A stretch of 64,000 nt of DNA from Ectobius pallidus (lineage: Eukaryota; Arthropoda; Insecta; Blattodea; Ectobiidae). The DNA lies in the NCBI GenBank assembly GCA_964059195.1, contig CAXKWD010000005.1, positions 43,167,825 through 43,231,824 on the forward strand, in the 5' to 3' direction. Below the pieces are notes generated by a model, which was not told where the DNA came from, ran no database searches, and was given only the letters and a program-made list of their open reading frames with translations. The position numbers and the translations under genes were made by a program. Positions 22,753 through 35,022 of the stretch are shown here, piece by piece; the stretch's first letter is position 1; the number at the start of each line of letters is the position of its first letter.

Positions 22753-24483
22753 AAAAGAAACAGACATAGTCCGAAATGAACATCTCTAAGTGGGTATTCA
22801 TTCCAACTGAAGTGTTTCTGGTTTTGGCTTTCGTATTTCATGGTGAAATCTGAAGAGCTGTAACGACATTCAAAGATTAGAACTCTCACTTCTCACTACT
22901 GCAATTGATGGAAAATAACTTCACTTGTAAACACTTATGCAACACTTGTAAAAATATTAAATATTAGCGTGAGTTAAAATAGGCCTATTGCACATGCTGT
23001 AACTAGGCCTACTTTGAAAATACATGTGCTGAAATCGTGTTAAATATACCTATTGCTCATCTTGAAGGGTCTGCCGTGTACATCTCGTATGAAGGACATA
23101 AGCCTAATATTGTGAAAGAATGTTACAGATATTGACGTAGGCCCTATATTAATTAAGTTCTTGTTTCATACCAGCCTGTGATGATTTTACTAGTGAACCC
23201 GAGTTCATGTACTGAAGTTACATTAAAAAAATACAATTAGAATTCTGTTATCGTTTAACAAGTACTCAGCTACTACTACTTCATTCTTCGCCACTCGATT
23301 TCTTCTTGGTTACAATACTATAGATAAAAACTCCTTATTAGCTAAATGGAAAATGGGGGTCGCTTACCGTAACGCTGTTAAACAGCTGGACAAATGGTAA
23401 GTTGTTAGCAAGGGGAAGGTAATTTCTGAAACCTTTAAAATGAGTAATCTCTTACTCAATATCCCCTACTCAATTTATTATTTATTATATGTGAAAGCGA
23501 ACCTAAACCAGTTTCAAGGTGAACTCTTCGAAAGCTGGCAGACCTTCCAGAAGAAGGGTTAGAGTTAATTTAAATGTAGCATCGGCCGTTTTGGCGTCAT
23601 TAATGGCTATCGGTACCAAGGGATAGTGAATCGTGGAATAGGTTCCCGACACATCCAAACAACACAACACAACATGAAACAAGTAAGGCTCATAGATGGA
23701 CTTTGTTGAATTTAACTTCTACGCTTCCTTTAACCGATCTTTTCGTATCTAAAACTTCAATCGAATTTAAAATACTATGACCTCAGAGAGAAAATCTTAC
23801 TCCCAATGGATTTTGCTATTTCGTTTTGATAATATGCTTATTTAACAAGCATTAACGTCGATGATTCGGAAGAAAGTTTGTGGAAAATTTTACAGAACCA
23901 TTATTACTATAAGAACTGCCTGATGAGTTTGTGATTGATTCTTTGATAAAATTACAAATCCCATCGGTGAACTCATGGATGGTTTTAAGAACTCTACTCA
24001 AGATTCTCCTTCACTGCATGAACTTTCTCTCGACAAGCCAGGCGCATGTTTGTTTCCATAACAACGGCAAAGGTCAGAAACTGAAACTTGTAATTCAGTT
24101 GAAACAACTTTCTTCTTTTACAACTTAATAATAGACTGAATTATATGAGACTGACATATTTTCCTCTGTCTACAGGGTGTTTCTAAAAAATCCGAGATGA
24201 GATGAACATTTTTTTTGAGGAGAAGCAGGCCAATATATTATATTTATTATTGGGAGGGGTGGCATAATTTAAGGAACGATATTTTCCCCAAAGGGCCTGA
24301 GGAACATTTGCGAAATTCATTATGAGTGAGGAAAAGATATTTCAAAATAAGCAATTTAAAATTTGTTATTCAATTCTTCGAAAAAGTACTATAACCTATT
24401 CACATTGTGCATTTTCCTTTCTATACATTTGTTTTTGAACATACTTCTTAAACATTAGTAACCAAACATTCAATGAATCGATC
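22753..24483. other. No gene recognised
   Basis: No coding features were found. 23500-23680 is GC-richer and may be an old repeat. At 24173 the sequence acagggtgtttctaaaaaat resembles a DNA-transposon terminus but has no visible partner nearby. Confidence 0.45.
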
Positions 24484-24489
24484 GATGTC

Positions 24490-24983
24490 TCTATCGATAT
24501 CTCGAAAGCTTAGCTGGCCCAAATGCATACTACATCCCTCACCAATATGTGACAAAGGAAGATTCAAGCACTACAAAGCTAAGAGTAGTTTTCAATGCAT
24601 CCTACAAAACATCCACTGGTGTATCACTGAACGACATACTGTACAAAGGCCCATGTGTTCAGCCAGACCTCTATACAACACTACTTAGATTCAGATGTCA
24701 CCCTTATGTCTTAAGTGCTGACGTTGAAAAAATGTACAGAATGGTACTTATACAACCTCAACACAGAAGTTTTCAAAGAATTTTCTGGCGCAGCAACAAG
24801 AGTGAACCAGTAAAATTGTACCAACTGACCACAGTAACTTATGGCCAGGCTAATTCAGCATATGCTGCAACAAGAGTTCTCAACCAATTAGCTCAAGATG
24901 AAAGTAACAAATTTCCTCAAGCTGCAAACATCCTAACTAACAATTTCTATGTTGATGACTTGCTGGCTAGAAGGTGTACCTAA
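24490..24983 (+). pseudogene. BEL/Pao-type LTR retrotransposon, reverse transcriptase fragment
   Basis: An open frame of about 160 codons matches the amino half of a BEL/Pao reverse transcriptase: a 'PH' motif ahead of LRVVFNAS, VSLNDILYKGP, then LLRFR and ADVEKMYRM (first catalytic Asp region), QRIFWR, and finally the catalytic box YVDDLLA about 13 codons before the end. BEL/Pao elements use YVDD here. The frame is intact, but everything before and after (gag, protease, RNase H, integrase, LTRs) is missing, so this is an isolated fragment. It stops at 24981-24983 just after the catalytic box. Confidence 0.88.
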
Positions 24984-25066
24984 ATGTTCCAAATAAAACA
25001 GTTTTGATTTTCACTGTGGTTTTCATTTTATGCCCCATCGGAGGTTGAAAAAATAGCCCTCGTATG
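24984..25066 (+). mobile_element. Possible mariner end remnant
   Basis: The segment ends ggttgaaaaaatagccctcg, followed by ta. This mirrors the tacgagggct end at 20604 and resembles the 3' terminus of irritans-type mariners. No transposase is attached and it abuts the BEL/Pao fragment directly. Confidence 0.4.
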
Positions 25067-25984
25067 TAAAACTAAAGTATAGTTAGTCCTATCAAACATT
25101 CACTAGATAGTATAGGATTAGGAATATTCTAGACTATATTGAGGGCATAAGGTGGTAAGACTTAATTACCTGACATTATTTCACGACAAAAACTAGTCGT
25201 GATACTATACTAATGAAGACTATACTAATGAAGACTCCGTTAAAACGTAATCGGGAAAGTAAACACACCAGTATTTATCTATAAATGTAACTGTTCCACG
25301 AAAACCTAATCATAAGTAGTTAAACACGTTTCCGCGTAACATGTGTTAGGGTGTAAAATGACGATTTTTAGATTTTGACGCCATCTATTGGTGTCATTCT
25401 TCTACAACATTCTCTGATCACAACAAACGTAAAGAAAGCATTGCCAACCATAATGTTTTAGTTCGAAAAGAGGTCTGCACTAGTAGAAACCCATCCATAA
25501 GTCGCAATGAGTCTCCAAAAGAGACAATAATCTGTGATTCACGAATGCTTATTTCCAAGGTTCCTAATGTTTTCTTTGTAACTTTTAGTGAAAAATAAGG
25601 ATTTACTGAAGCTTGGTTCCTACACGAGACATCCAAACGATTACGCGGGCCGTAGTTTGCATACCAACACTCCCATTGGTTACCGACGAATTTTAGTCTC
25701 ATGGACATATTTCTTCGTGTGATAACGATTCTAATAAATACATGATAAATAACAACAATGGAATTTCTATGTTAACCTACTTGTTTATAAAGAAAATTGA
25801 TGCAGAGTAGTGCTGTCTGTTTTGGTAATTTCATAGAATGCGTACATCTTGATATCACCAACGGAAAATGAACTAATTGATTTGAATTTAATAATGAAAA
25901 TAAATCTATCCTTGTCTCCCATCCTATCCCCTCCCCTCTCATATTATTTGTACTATTTCTTCCACAACTAACATTTTGCATTAC
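25067..25984. other. No gene recognised
   Basis: There is a local duplication of gactatactaatgaa at about 25214. The 96-codon minus frame at 25418-25708 has no recognisable features. Confidence 0.45.
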
Positions 25985-26062
25985 TGTTACCTTGGATGCG
26001 TGGGAATTCGACCCACTAACCTTTGGTTTACCATTCCACTTCTCTATCCACTGAGCTAACAA
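25985..26062 (-). repeat. tRNA-like sequence, degenerate
   Basis: On the minus strand an A-box-like ttagctcagtggatagag is followed 40 bases later by a B-box-like gggtcgaattccca. The acceptor stem does not pair well and the anticodon arm is irregular, so this is a SINE head or tRNA pseudogene. Confidence 0.5.
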
Positions 26063-26323
26063 ATTGCTCAGAAACGAACGGCAAAATATTACCTAAGATG
26101 TGCAAGCCCCTTCAATCCCTTTACATTTAAGATAAAGGAAGAGAATCAGCGCCATCAAGATATGGAACATTGATGAAAATTGTTAATATTACATATGAGA
26201 GGTTTGTGGAGGGGCATATATGTGAGATTAGGATATATTATTATTATACAATTGTACATCTGAAAAGCATAGTAAAGGTTTCGTAGGTTGAACTTTCGGA
26301 TAAATCAAATTGGGAAAAAATAG

Positions 26324-26511
26324 TTTTATGCTGCACCCTAGGCTCCTCTCTAATGAGGCCCGCCTGGGAAGGTGGGGTTTAGGGTTTCGTCACAGAAGAA
26401 ATTCAATGTGAGACATAATAAACCTCGTGCTATTCAGTATATTGCTCCTAAACTAACATAAACGTTCCTAACCTAACAAAACGGCGGAGCTTGGCTGGGG
26501 TGCAGCATAAA
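26324..26511. mobile_element. Small MITE with 'tttatgctgcaccc' termini
   Basis: The left end tttatgctgcaccctaggct faces a right end whose inverse reads tttatgctgcaccccagcc. The middle, atgtgagacataataaacc, recurs in opposite orientation at about 29742, and the left end partly recurs at about 28494 (ttttatgccgcgcattaggc). This is therefore a repeated family with at least three traces in the window. No clear target duplication was found. Confidence 0.6.
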
Positions 26512-26599
26512 TATATCTTTTGCCTATTTGGGGTTAGGTGGACAGTTTCTTTATACAAAAAAACGGAAAAATTAAATTCATCCATATCTAGTAATATGT

Positions 26600-26754
26600 T
26601 ACAGAAGACAGTTGAGATAATATTGTGATAATATTATGGGAGAAAAATTACTCTCACACTGGGACTTGAACCCAGGACCTTTGGCTATCCGTGCCAATGC
26701 TCTTACCAACTGAGCTACGCCAGAGTTCAATTCACAGCGCCATCTTGCGGGAAC
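26600..26754 (-). mobile_element. SINE related to the 7159-7800 complex
   Basis: The copy shares the flanks gagaaaaattNctc and gttcaattcacagc and the tRNA-like core with 7159-7800. The tRNA-like part (26651-26725, minus) is a divergent relative with one extra T in the D loop (gctcttaccaac). Confidence 0.75.
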
Positions 26755-28200
26755 CTAATATCGAGGAAATATTCCCCCAGGGAATGTTCCCGGAAATGTT
26801 CCCGGAAATGTTCCCACAATTTCATAAATTCTCTGGAATTTATTATTTACGAGCAAGATACCTCAGATACCTATTTGTTACTTAAATTTAATCATGATTA
26901 GGTTAAAACCAAAAACTGTCATAAGTTCAAAGATTAATATATAATTAATCAAAGAACATAAAAAGTGAACATTAATTATTTACGTATAAAATATTGTAAT
27001 ACTGGGTTTTCACATAGTTAACAATGAAAATAGGTTAATTAGAATTTGCCCTGGTTCTTGAAGGTCAATACAGAAGATTAACTAAAGAGTTCATGGAAGA
27101 GATTGACTATTAATTAGACACAACTTACAGTAATAATCATAAACTGTACGAACCCAAACAGCTTTTAGGAATAGGCCTACTTGCTTTCTTTAAATGTGTG
27201 ACCTTGACTTCATCTTTGAAATTGTCCTAATCACTTCCATTGAAATCCATTAGATTTTCTTCATTATCCTCTTCTTTTTCCTCTTGATCAGAAAGGATGC
27301 CAATATCATCACTGTCATCATGGCCTTCATCATCATCATCATCATAATCATCTAGGTTTTCTTCTTGGTCCTTCCCTTCATCTGGATCGTCTGGATTACC
27401 AGTACTTTGGGTTTAAACTTCAGTATATTCAATCTTCTTTTGGTTCTTCTGAGGTTGAGCATTCATCAGTTTCCAGTTGTGTGAAAGGTAAGTGAATTTA
27501 GCAGCTCGCTCAGATGATAGGAGGTTCCTCTTTTTATATTGCATCCATAAAAACTGTATGTACTGTATGTACGTTTTGTGGCGGCAGAAGTGACTGCAGC
27601 TCCTAAGATTTGGATGACCACATCTGCCAAGTTGAAGGTTCCTCTTAGCCCTCATAAATAATGAAAAAACTAAATTTCTCCCTAAACTACAGTAGGATTA
27701 GCCTAGACCGTGGGACTGTTTTATGATTAATTATTTGGCTGTAAACTAATTATATTTAAATTTGTGTTTGTGTAATATTAAAGGTGTTGGTTTCTGGAAT
27801 TTTATTTTAAATACCAACACATTCTATTAATAATTATGTTAAATTACTAATATTTAATCCTGTTTAAATAAGTGTGAGGTATCACTTTATAACGTATAAG
27901 TTTATAAAGAAAACCAAAGAGATTTTTACGAATTATTATTTTTTAAAAGATGACTTAGGTTACATTGTTCTGACAATAAGTGAAAAATTACATAATAGGA
28001 AAAGGTAATACTTCCCTAGACGGTTCCTTGATAAATATGTGGAATTTTAATGAAATAGTTTCATTTTAAGGTACCTGGACCGTTAATAAGCAGTAAAACA
28101 TTCAAAACTAACAATTTTTATAAATGCTCACTTTTGGGAATATTTCCTGCCCAAAAAGATTTTATAAATTCTTTCCCACTGGGAATATTTCCATCCCACA
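26755..28200 (-). mobile_element. Probable decayed hAT element carrying a transposase end
   Basis: A segment starting near gaggaaatattcccccaggg (26762) faces an inverse at the right, gggaatatttccatccca (about 28180), with further inverted similarity inside (for example gggaatatttcctgccc at about 28137). Between them on the minus strand lies a transposase carboxyl-terminal remnant (27235-27655). A short triplication of atgttcccggaa sits at 26785-26815. The exact ends and target duplication could not be fixed, so the limits are tentative. Confidence 0.4.
27235..27655 (-). pseudogene. hAT transposase carboxyl-terminal fragment with acidic tail, one in-frame stop
   Basis: Read on the minus strand from 27655, the frame contains KKRNLLSSERAAKF, then TYLSHNWKLM. 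This matches the end of the hAT dimerisation domain, in which '(K)RN(R)L..ER..KL...N' is typical. A neighbouring frame holds SAATKRTYSTYSF just before it, like the 'SER.(W/F)ST' motif of the same domain, implying one frameshift. After a TAA (near 27412) the same frame continues without interruption as a strongly acidic tail (ENLDDYDDDDDEGHDDSDD, then more Glu/Asp) to a stop at about 27235. Acidic tails are common in hAT transposases. The zinc-finger and catalytic parts are missing. Clearly inactive. Confidence 0.6.
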
Positions 28201-29322
28201 TCACTAATGTGCAGTACAAATGTCTTTTTGTCTCTCTAAACGTTAGTTATATAAACATTTATATAACCTATTTGTTAAACATATAACTTGTTACATGTTA
28301 TGTATAACTTGTTACATGTTACATATAATTTGTTACATGTAATACGTTTATTAAACAAGTTACATAGTGTAAACCCAGCTTAAGTGGTTCCACAGTAAGA
28401 GTATCCGACTTTCCCGACCAAAGCTTGGGTATCCACTAGTTGAACAATCCTTAACGAGAGCGTTAAAGCAATCCTGGAAATTGTGTGGGGAAAAAAGAGT
28501 TTTATGCCGCGCATTAGGCTCCTCCCACCAACTCCATAACGCAGAACAGAGCTATAAACCGCTTGTTAGGTTAGATTAGATTAGACTGCTTGTCTATGTC
28601 CCCTCTATGGACAGTAAAAGTATTTCGGTGTAATTCATTAACATTCTGTATAAAATTTACTGAAAATAGTTACGACTTCCATATAATACAATACCACTCC
28701 TAACCAAACTGTATAACGTACATTACTCACCTTTGAGAAGAAATTCCCGTACCCATCTTATCTATGATGATTCGTGCGGTTGTACACAGCACAAACATAC
28801 ACCATAATTTTAGTAATTATAGCAAACTATAAAACACACAACTGGGTGAAAACACACAATCCAATCAAACCTCATTTCGTGATATTCAATCGCATCCATA
28901 GTGATAAACCACTATATTACCATGTTACACGAGAATTTACGGAAATTAATTCACGGAACTATAGATTAGCTCAAAATAACAAAATTAACACGCCCACTAT
29001 AACTTCGAAGAAAATCATTTGTGATTGTTACAATGAATTGAACCACACTAACTATTTACTGCCACAAATCTAATACCGAGACCGAAAATGGCGATTGGCA
29101 ATCTTTCTGCAACTTTAGCTAACGGATCAGCGCCCCTGGTGAGTCTTGGCAGAATTATGTAAGATTTCTTCATGATTTGAGTAGTAAGCTGTGTCTAAGA
29201 GGAACTTGTTTGTGTACAACCATCGTTCTTTTTGTAATAAAAGTTTTTCTTCTCCTAGCGACTGAGATTTAATATTCTAAAGGAATATTGGAAAGGGACT
29301 GACAGAATAACAGTTGTTACGA
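28201..29322. other. No gene recognised; MITE trace
   Basis: 28265-28370 contains several runs of ttgttacatgt and its inverse. 28494-28560 resembles the left part of the MITE at 26324. The open frame at 28774-29073 (99 codons) shows no recognisable domain. Confidence 0.4.
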
Positions 29323-29510
29323 GGGTGGATTGAAAAGTAACACACAATATTTATTTTCGCTAAACTTGAGAATAGAATGACCGCCGTCTCAGCCGGGCTG
29401 TACCAAGTGGGACCAAGTCTACAATGTCGTCAATATTACAAACATGACTACATGCCGATTGAATTCGGCAGATAAACGACGGTTGTAACGATGTTTTATG
29501 AAAGATGTGG
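29323..29510. mobile_element. Possible mariner-type end
   Basis: The sequence tacgagggtggattgaaaag has the look of a Tc1/mariner terminal repeat ('tacgaggg...'). No opposite end or transposase was found, so the call is weak. Confidence 0.3.
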
Positions 29511-29516
29511 AAGGGT

Positions 29517-29790
29517 AAAAAAGTTTCTGCATTAAGTCAAGTAGTGACAGCTAAATTCTAGGTTAGTGACGGGTTAAGTTAGGTTAGGAACAGTTATGGT
29601 AGTTTAGAAGCTATATTCTGAAGAGCGTAAAAAAGTTTCTACATTAAGGCAGGTAGTGACAGGTAAATATTAGGTCGGTGACAGGTTATGTTAGGTTAGG
29701 AACAGTTATATTAGTTTAGGAGCAATATGCTGAGAAGCGCGGGGTTTATTATGTCTCACATTTAATCTCTTTTGCGATGGGAAATTTTAC
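29517..29790 (-). repeat. Tandem duplication inside a MITE-family relative
   Basis: A unit of about 110 bp is repeated directly (29517-29626 and 29627-29735); each copy starts near aaaaaagtttctNcatta and contains gttaggttaggaacagtta. The right part, read on the minus strand, matches the middle of the MITE at 26324-26511 (atgtgagacataataaaccc, then atattgctcctaaacta). Confidence 0.7.
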
Positions 29791-30002
29791 CCTTGCACCA
29801 GTCGTTCCTCCGCGGCTCGGAGGGGCACGGTCGCTACTGGCTGAGCATGCCTCTCTGTTTGCTGACTACTCTATTCTGAAGGATTTTTTAAAAACAAATA
29901 GTTTAATAGGTACAAATGCACATGAACATAGTAATTTATAATTTATTACTGTTGAGTTACAGTATTGTTTCTCATGCTTACAGTGACATATTATAATAGC
30001 TT

Positions 30003-30182
30003 ACGTTTACATGTAGGATTCAGATCGATCTGAATCCGTTCCCCGCATGGAGATCGTCATGTAAACGCGGACTCGGTCCGGAATGAATTTTCGATCCGAT
30101 CCTCTGCAAACGAGGGAACGGATCGGATTCAGGTTGAATTCAATTTCATGTAAACACTAGTGAACTCTAACATGTAAACACT
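30003..30182. mobile_element. Possible MITE with 'gtttacatg' termini
   Basis: A left end gtttacatgtaggattcaga is mirrored by ttcaatttcatgtaaacact at the right, with a second catgtaaac just beyond. The inside contains local palindromes (cagatcgatctgaatcc, cggatcggattcag) and is CpG-richer than its surroundings. No target duplication was defined. Confidence 0.45.
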
Positions 30183-32679
30183 GGGAGTCCTGCAGTCGAA
30201 CGACCTTTCGCCCTTTGTTCTAGCAACTAATCGTCTATTTAAGAACCATGTCACACGGACCGAAAAAACGCGGCCGATTGTCAGCGACCGAAAAGCGTAT
30301 CCATTGGGTTAATGGGGAGGTAATGTTTAAATTATACGGACCGAATGAACCGCGCCTTCAGAAGCGTAAAAGCTAGAGTACGAACCGAATTTCGGTCGCC
30401 GAATTTCAGCGAACGAAACGGGCGATGCATGTTACAAGGGCAGAATGTTTACCGAAAAAACGTAAACTGAAATTCTTTCGAGGGCAATAGTCATTACAAA
30501 ATGGATGGGATAGATGTAGGTTGTGCTGTTGCAGTGCATTTATTTAATTGACTTCAAGTTATATCCTGAAAGGGTGAAAAAACGTTGGGGGATCAACCAA
30601 TTCTTATAAAATCGTTTGACAACTGGACAGTTTCACATCATATGCTGCGACCACAGGCAATAGGCCTACCCTGACAAGTTTTTCCAGTATTACCGATGTC
30701 AGCTATCTTAAGTGAACGGGTGTCAGAAGCATTTTATGTAGCTTATTAAAGATTCAAGTAATAAATTTGCTATATTTTTCTCCAGTACTTTCTTAGACAA
30801 ATTCTTGCAACCTACCAAATATTGTTACAGAATGGTCGATAAAGCTGCATACCTGAAGGTACAGCTATTGTTTCTTGAATTCCAAAGAGTTAAACTTCAT
30901 GATTTTACAGGGAGAGGGCTATTTCCTATCTCCTTGCCCTGATGATACGAAACGCATATAACTAAATTACGTGGTTAAAAGTCATAAGATCTAGAAATAA
31001 AATATGACTTGACCTTTAACTGGGGCGGAGCGGGCCGCATAAAGGTCCCTACAAGGGAGAGAGAGAGACCTCTAACAGCATACAGTACATAATAGACGGA
31101 CATATACAGAGAGCTGTCAAGGGTCCCCACGTTTATCGGGTGAGATCACTGAGCAGAAAGAGTGAAATTCAAGAATAATGAGTGGGACAACAATTGGCAT
31201 GGCTTGGGGAGAGCCATTTTCATGGTCAAGCCACGTTCCAGCCACGTTCCAGCCACGTTCAGTGACGGTCTGAAAGCTATTTTGTTTTTCCTTATCACAG
31301 AAAAAAGCGTTCTCCTCGACGAGACGAGATCCGACGAAAACTTATGCTTACGAGTTTCCTGAAAGACGACGGAGACGCTCCTGCCATCTGTTACTGTGTA
31401 GCGACTATCGCAATTTGTTATGTGGTTAGCTCGAATTTATCTTGCGAGATCGATACTAAAATCACGGTATTCAGGGACTGCGTAACATAAAAAGAAGTTA
31501 AAGTGAAGTGAAATTCGAAATGAAATTTCAACGTTTTAAATGCATTCCAGCTCGAATGCGTGAGATCGACCTCGAATGTGTCTGAAACTTGGTGCGTGAG
31601 AATTGGCAAGTCTACGTATATAACAGTGACTTAAAGTCGGCGTAGCGAAGCTACTAAATTTGTTCGCTTATGCCACTTACGCACTGAGCAACTCCTTCAT
31701 ACTTCTCTAGACACATTACAAGTGGTGATAACTTTATGCAGTCAGCGAGAAAAGTCGAGCGAGAGTGCAAGATCTGCACGTCAGGTGGCGTCACATGAAA
31801 ACAATAAATAATACAGTAAGTTATTATGCTTTAAGAAGTTTACAACTTGTGGCCCATAAGGATACAATATTCCTTTTGTGAGAACGCACACGTTTATGAG
31901 CAGAATTCAAAGAATTGTTTTCAGTATTTCCTTTTGTGGACGTTTTAGTTTAAATCCTAAGACATTTTTAGTTAAATATACCTTTTGAATTCAGAATTCA
32001 TTTCTGATAATCATTTAAGCTATGAAATAAACATCATTCTTTAACTGAGTTCTCTTTATCTATTATTCTTTGTGTTTTTTGGATCATAAGGAATTTAATT
32101 GGTTATAGTAACATATAATATAAAATTGGATTTTATTCCCGATTGAGTTAAATTATTTACTTACATATTGCATCTGTTATTTTTTATTCTTTTTATTTAA
32201 ATCACATACAGATATTTTATTAGATGCAGCTAAATGTAAATAGTAATTTACTTCTTGGTCACATTTCTCGTTAAGGACAGATAAATACTTCGTACCCAAC
32301 ATGTCAAATAAGCATAATTTGATAATGAAACATTTGCGCCTTACAAAATTTTGGATTGGACTGGGGTTTTTTGTTTTTATAATTTACGCTACTCATAAGT
32401 AAATTACTACGTAATTTTAACGTAACACGTCCCATTGTGGTACATGCCGCAGTCACTATAACAGTGCAGTAAAACAGTGAGCTGTGAGCTGCATTGCCGG
32501 CATGGCGGACGATTAAAGGTGTTGCAACATCGTCGATTGTTTGTAGACGACCGACAGACCGCATAACCACACGAAGCAGCAATTGCATAATAAAGTTTTA
32601 AAAAAAGACAGTACCAGAATGATTGTTGTTATTATTAGCTTATAATGCTCGCTTTAACAGCATATAGGTAATATCAGGT
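30183..32679. other. No gene recognised; CpG-rich block and short minisatellite
   Basis: 30240-30480 is GC/CpG-richer than the neighbourhood and has repeated cgaccgaaaa-like words, probably a MITE remnant. 31232-31262 is a triplicated ccacgttccag unit. No coding evidence elsewhere. Confidence 0.45.
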
Positions 32680-33005
32680 GTTTAGAATGTTTGCATGAAT
32701 CACTAGTCTATTGTAAAAACTCATTAGCGCGCATCTATTTCTATTGTTCAGTGATGCCTTCTTTTCTGATATTCAGTTTAAACGATTATAATATCCAGTG
32801 ACATAGCGGCGACGAGTTATGGAAACCCGATGTTTGCTTTTGGGAATGAAGAAACTATTAAAATCTCAAGTCAATTTGGGCTGCCACTTGTTTGATTTGA
32901 ACCCAACACCTCTTCCCTATTAGCCTATACCATCTTGTTTTAGTGTGTTCATTACGACTGAGGTAAACTAACTACATTTCACAACAATAAGAAGATTATA
33001 GTTTT
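32680..33005. repeat. Dispersed repeat, copy 2
   Basis: Alignable to 20267-20600 along its length, with substitutions and a deletion of about 20 bp after gacgagttatggaaa. Confidence 0.75.
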
Positions 33006-33609
33006 CTTGTTACTATGGGCAGCAAAATATCCTTCTATTTTAATTCACATGTATGTTCTGAAATTCGTATGTAAGCCGTATTTATTTCGTTTTTTATCTT
33101 GATACCTATTAATTGTATAAAGAAATGTGTTTCACAAAAAAAAATAACATTTTAATTTTCTCTACAAGTTTACTATGGTAGGAAAAGTCGCCTTTATTTT
33201 CAGTTATAAAAATTAAATTCTGGGCGGTTCGACAACATTAAAAAAAATCTTTAATTAAAATATTGGTGTAAATACAATGGAGCACAATGCTTGTCCACAG
33301 ACAGACTGACGGACGGACAGACGTCATATCAAAAACACTTTTTTCGGTTTCTAGGCATCGTGAAACTTGTTTTCCCGGTGTTATCTCGATTTCGATTTTT
33401 TGTCACGATCACAGTACCGTACTACCTCTATACTACGTATATGCAGGGAAGTGAAAATAGTTGATGAAGTCATATTCAATACTGAGAAAATAGATGACAA
33501 TATTCTTTAGAAACTATTTTTACTGATTTTATTTTTTAAGGCTGTTGTATTTTTCCGTTCTTTTTCAGTTTAAGCGTTTAATGTACCGGTATATCAGATG
33601 TATATCTGG
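33006..33609. other. No gene recognised
   Basis: AT-rich DNA with a short acagacagactgacggacgg run at 33299. No coding features were found. Confidence 0.5.
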
Positions 33610-33614
33610 AATGT

Positions 33615-33870
33615 ATATACGTATATTGGAAGGTCGCGGGTTCGATCCCCGATGAGGTCATTGGAGTTTTTCAATTGACCTAATCCTTCTGGGGGCACTA
33701 TGGCCCTGGGGTCGACTCAGCCTCTAACAGAAATGAGTACCAGGAGCAATCCTGGGGGCAAAGGCGGCCGATGCGTAAGGCTGACAACCTTACCACCTTC
33801 ATGTGCCGAATGTCTAAAATCTGGGAGCGTCAACCTCCTGGAACCCTCTGGGCCTCCATGGCCTGTATAG
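33615..33870 (+). mobile_element. tRNA-derived SINE fragment, family 3
   Basis: The fragment begins within a B-box (gtcgcgggttcgatccccga) and continues into a GC-rich body with ggccctggggtcgactcagc and ggaaccctctgggcctccat. The 5' tRNA half is absent. Confidence 0.6.
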
Positions 33871-35014
33871 GGAACACTTTACTTTTTTTATATACGTATA
33901 TGGGCCTAGTGGGAGTAATAATAATTAAGGTATTAATTTACGGCAATGAATAAAAATATTACTTAAGTTTTTTCAAGTATTTTGTTATAGTTTTTAGTAT
34001 TTCAGAGTTAAAATTCGTACACAGCATCCAACCGGGGTTGTTTTCAAAATATTTAATCAGCTATGTTTCAATGTCAATATCGTTGATTCTGCATTGTAGT
34101 ACTGAGAAGTGTACGAGAAAGAGACAAAGATAATCATGCTTCTCAGAGACTGGAAAAGTAAAGTTTTGACGAGTGTATTCCTGGCTACTTTCCTGACTGG
34201 TACGAGTTTCTCTAGCAAACGGAATGCTTCAATCTTACTGACTGAATCCCTTATTACTGTCCGTTTCAGATGTCTTGAGAAATGACGTAAACAGTGGTTG
34301 TAACGGGTGAAAAACACGTTTTACCATCTAGTAAAACTCACATACAAATTTATAGAAACAAATAAAATAACACTAAAGTGCTATTTTTGAAATTCATGTA
34401 CCATGCACACAATACTTTCAAAATCACGTTTGCCTGACTTTAATCTTAAGACATTAACAAATCACAAGGAAACTGTGAAGCGAAATAATGTGAATTGGGC
34501 TTAGGATGCAGGGTGTGCGTCTGAACAAGGTTGGCCGCTGCCCAATAGGAGATGAGCATTCAAACCGAGGTCGCATACCATCGTTATCGATGCGCATCTT
34601 TTCTCTCAAGACATCTGGTATGGACAGTAGAGGAGAACAACTCTCCCATGTGTATTCGTTGCAAAAACTACAAATACACTGCATATTATTAATATCATCA
34701 TCATCATCATCACCATCATGGTAAACTCCGCATACTTTTACTTATTTACAGGTACTTATCATGGAGAGCTTGTGAGAACATATGAGAAGCGTCTAGTTTA
34801 TGCAGCAGAGAATCTTTATCCCGTTCAACATATTACGTTAAGAGAAGTTAGGGGAAATGAGCCATAAACATTGTTTGTTTAAGGCTCATTTCTCGTAAGT
34901 TTCATTTTTATACCGTTTTCCTCACAATGCAAGAAAACATTTAAGAGAGTAAGATGAAATTCTACATGAACATTTTTATAGGTCTACCTATGAACGAGAT
35001 GAATTTGCTTATTG
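33871..35014. other. No gene recognised
   Basis: An (atc)n microsatellite lies at about 34688-34715. No coding features were found. Confidence 0.5.
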
Positions 35015-35022
35015 GTCTTACG

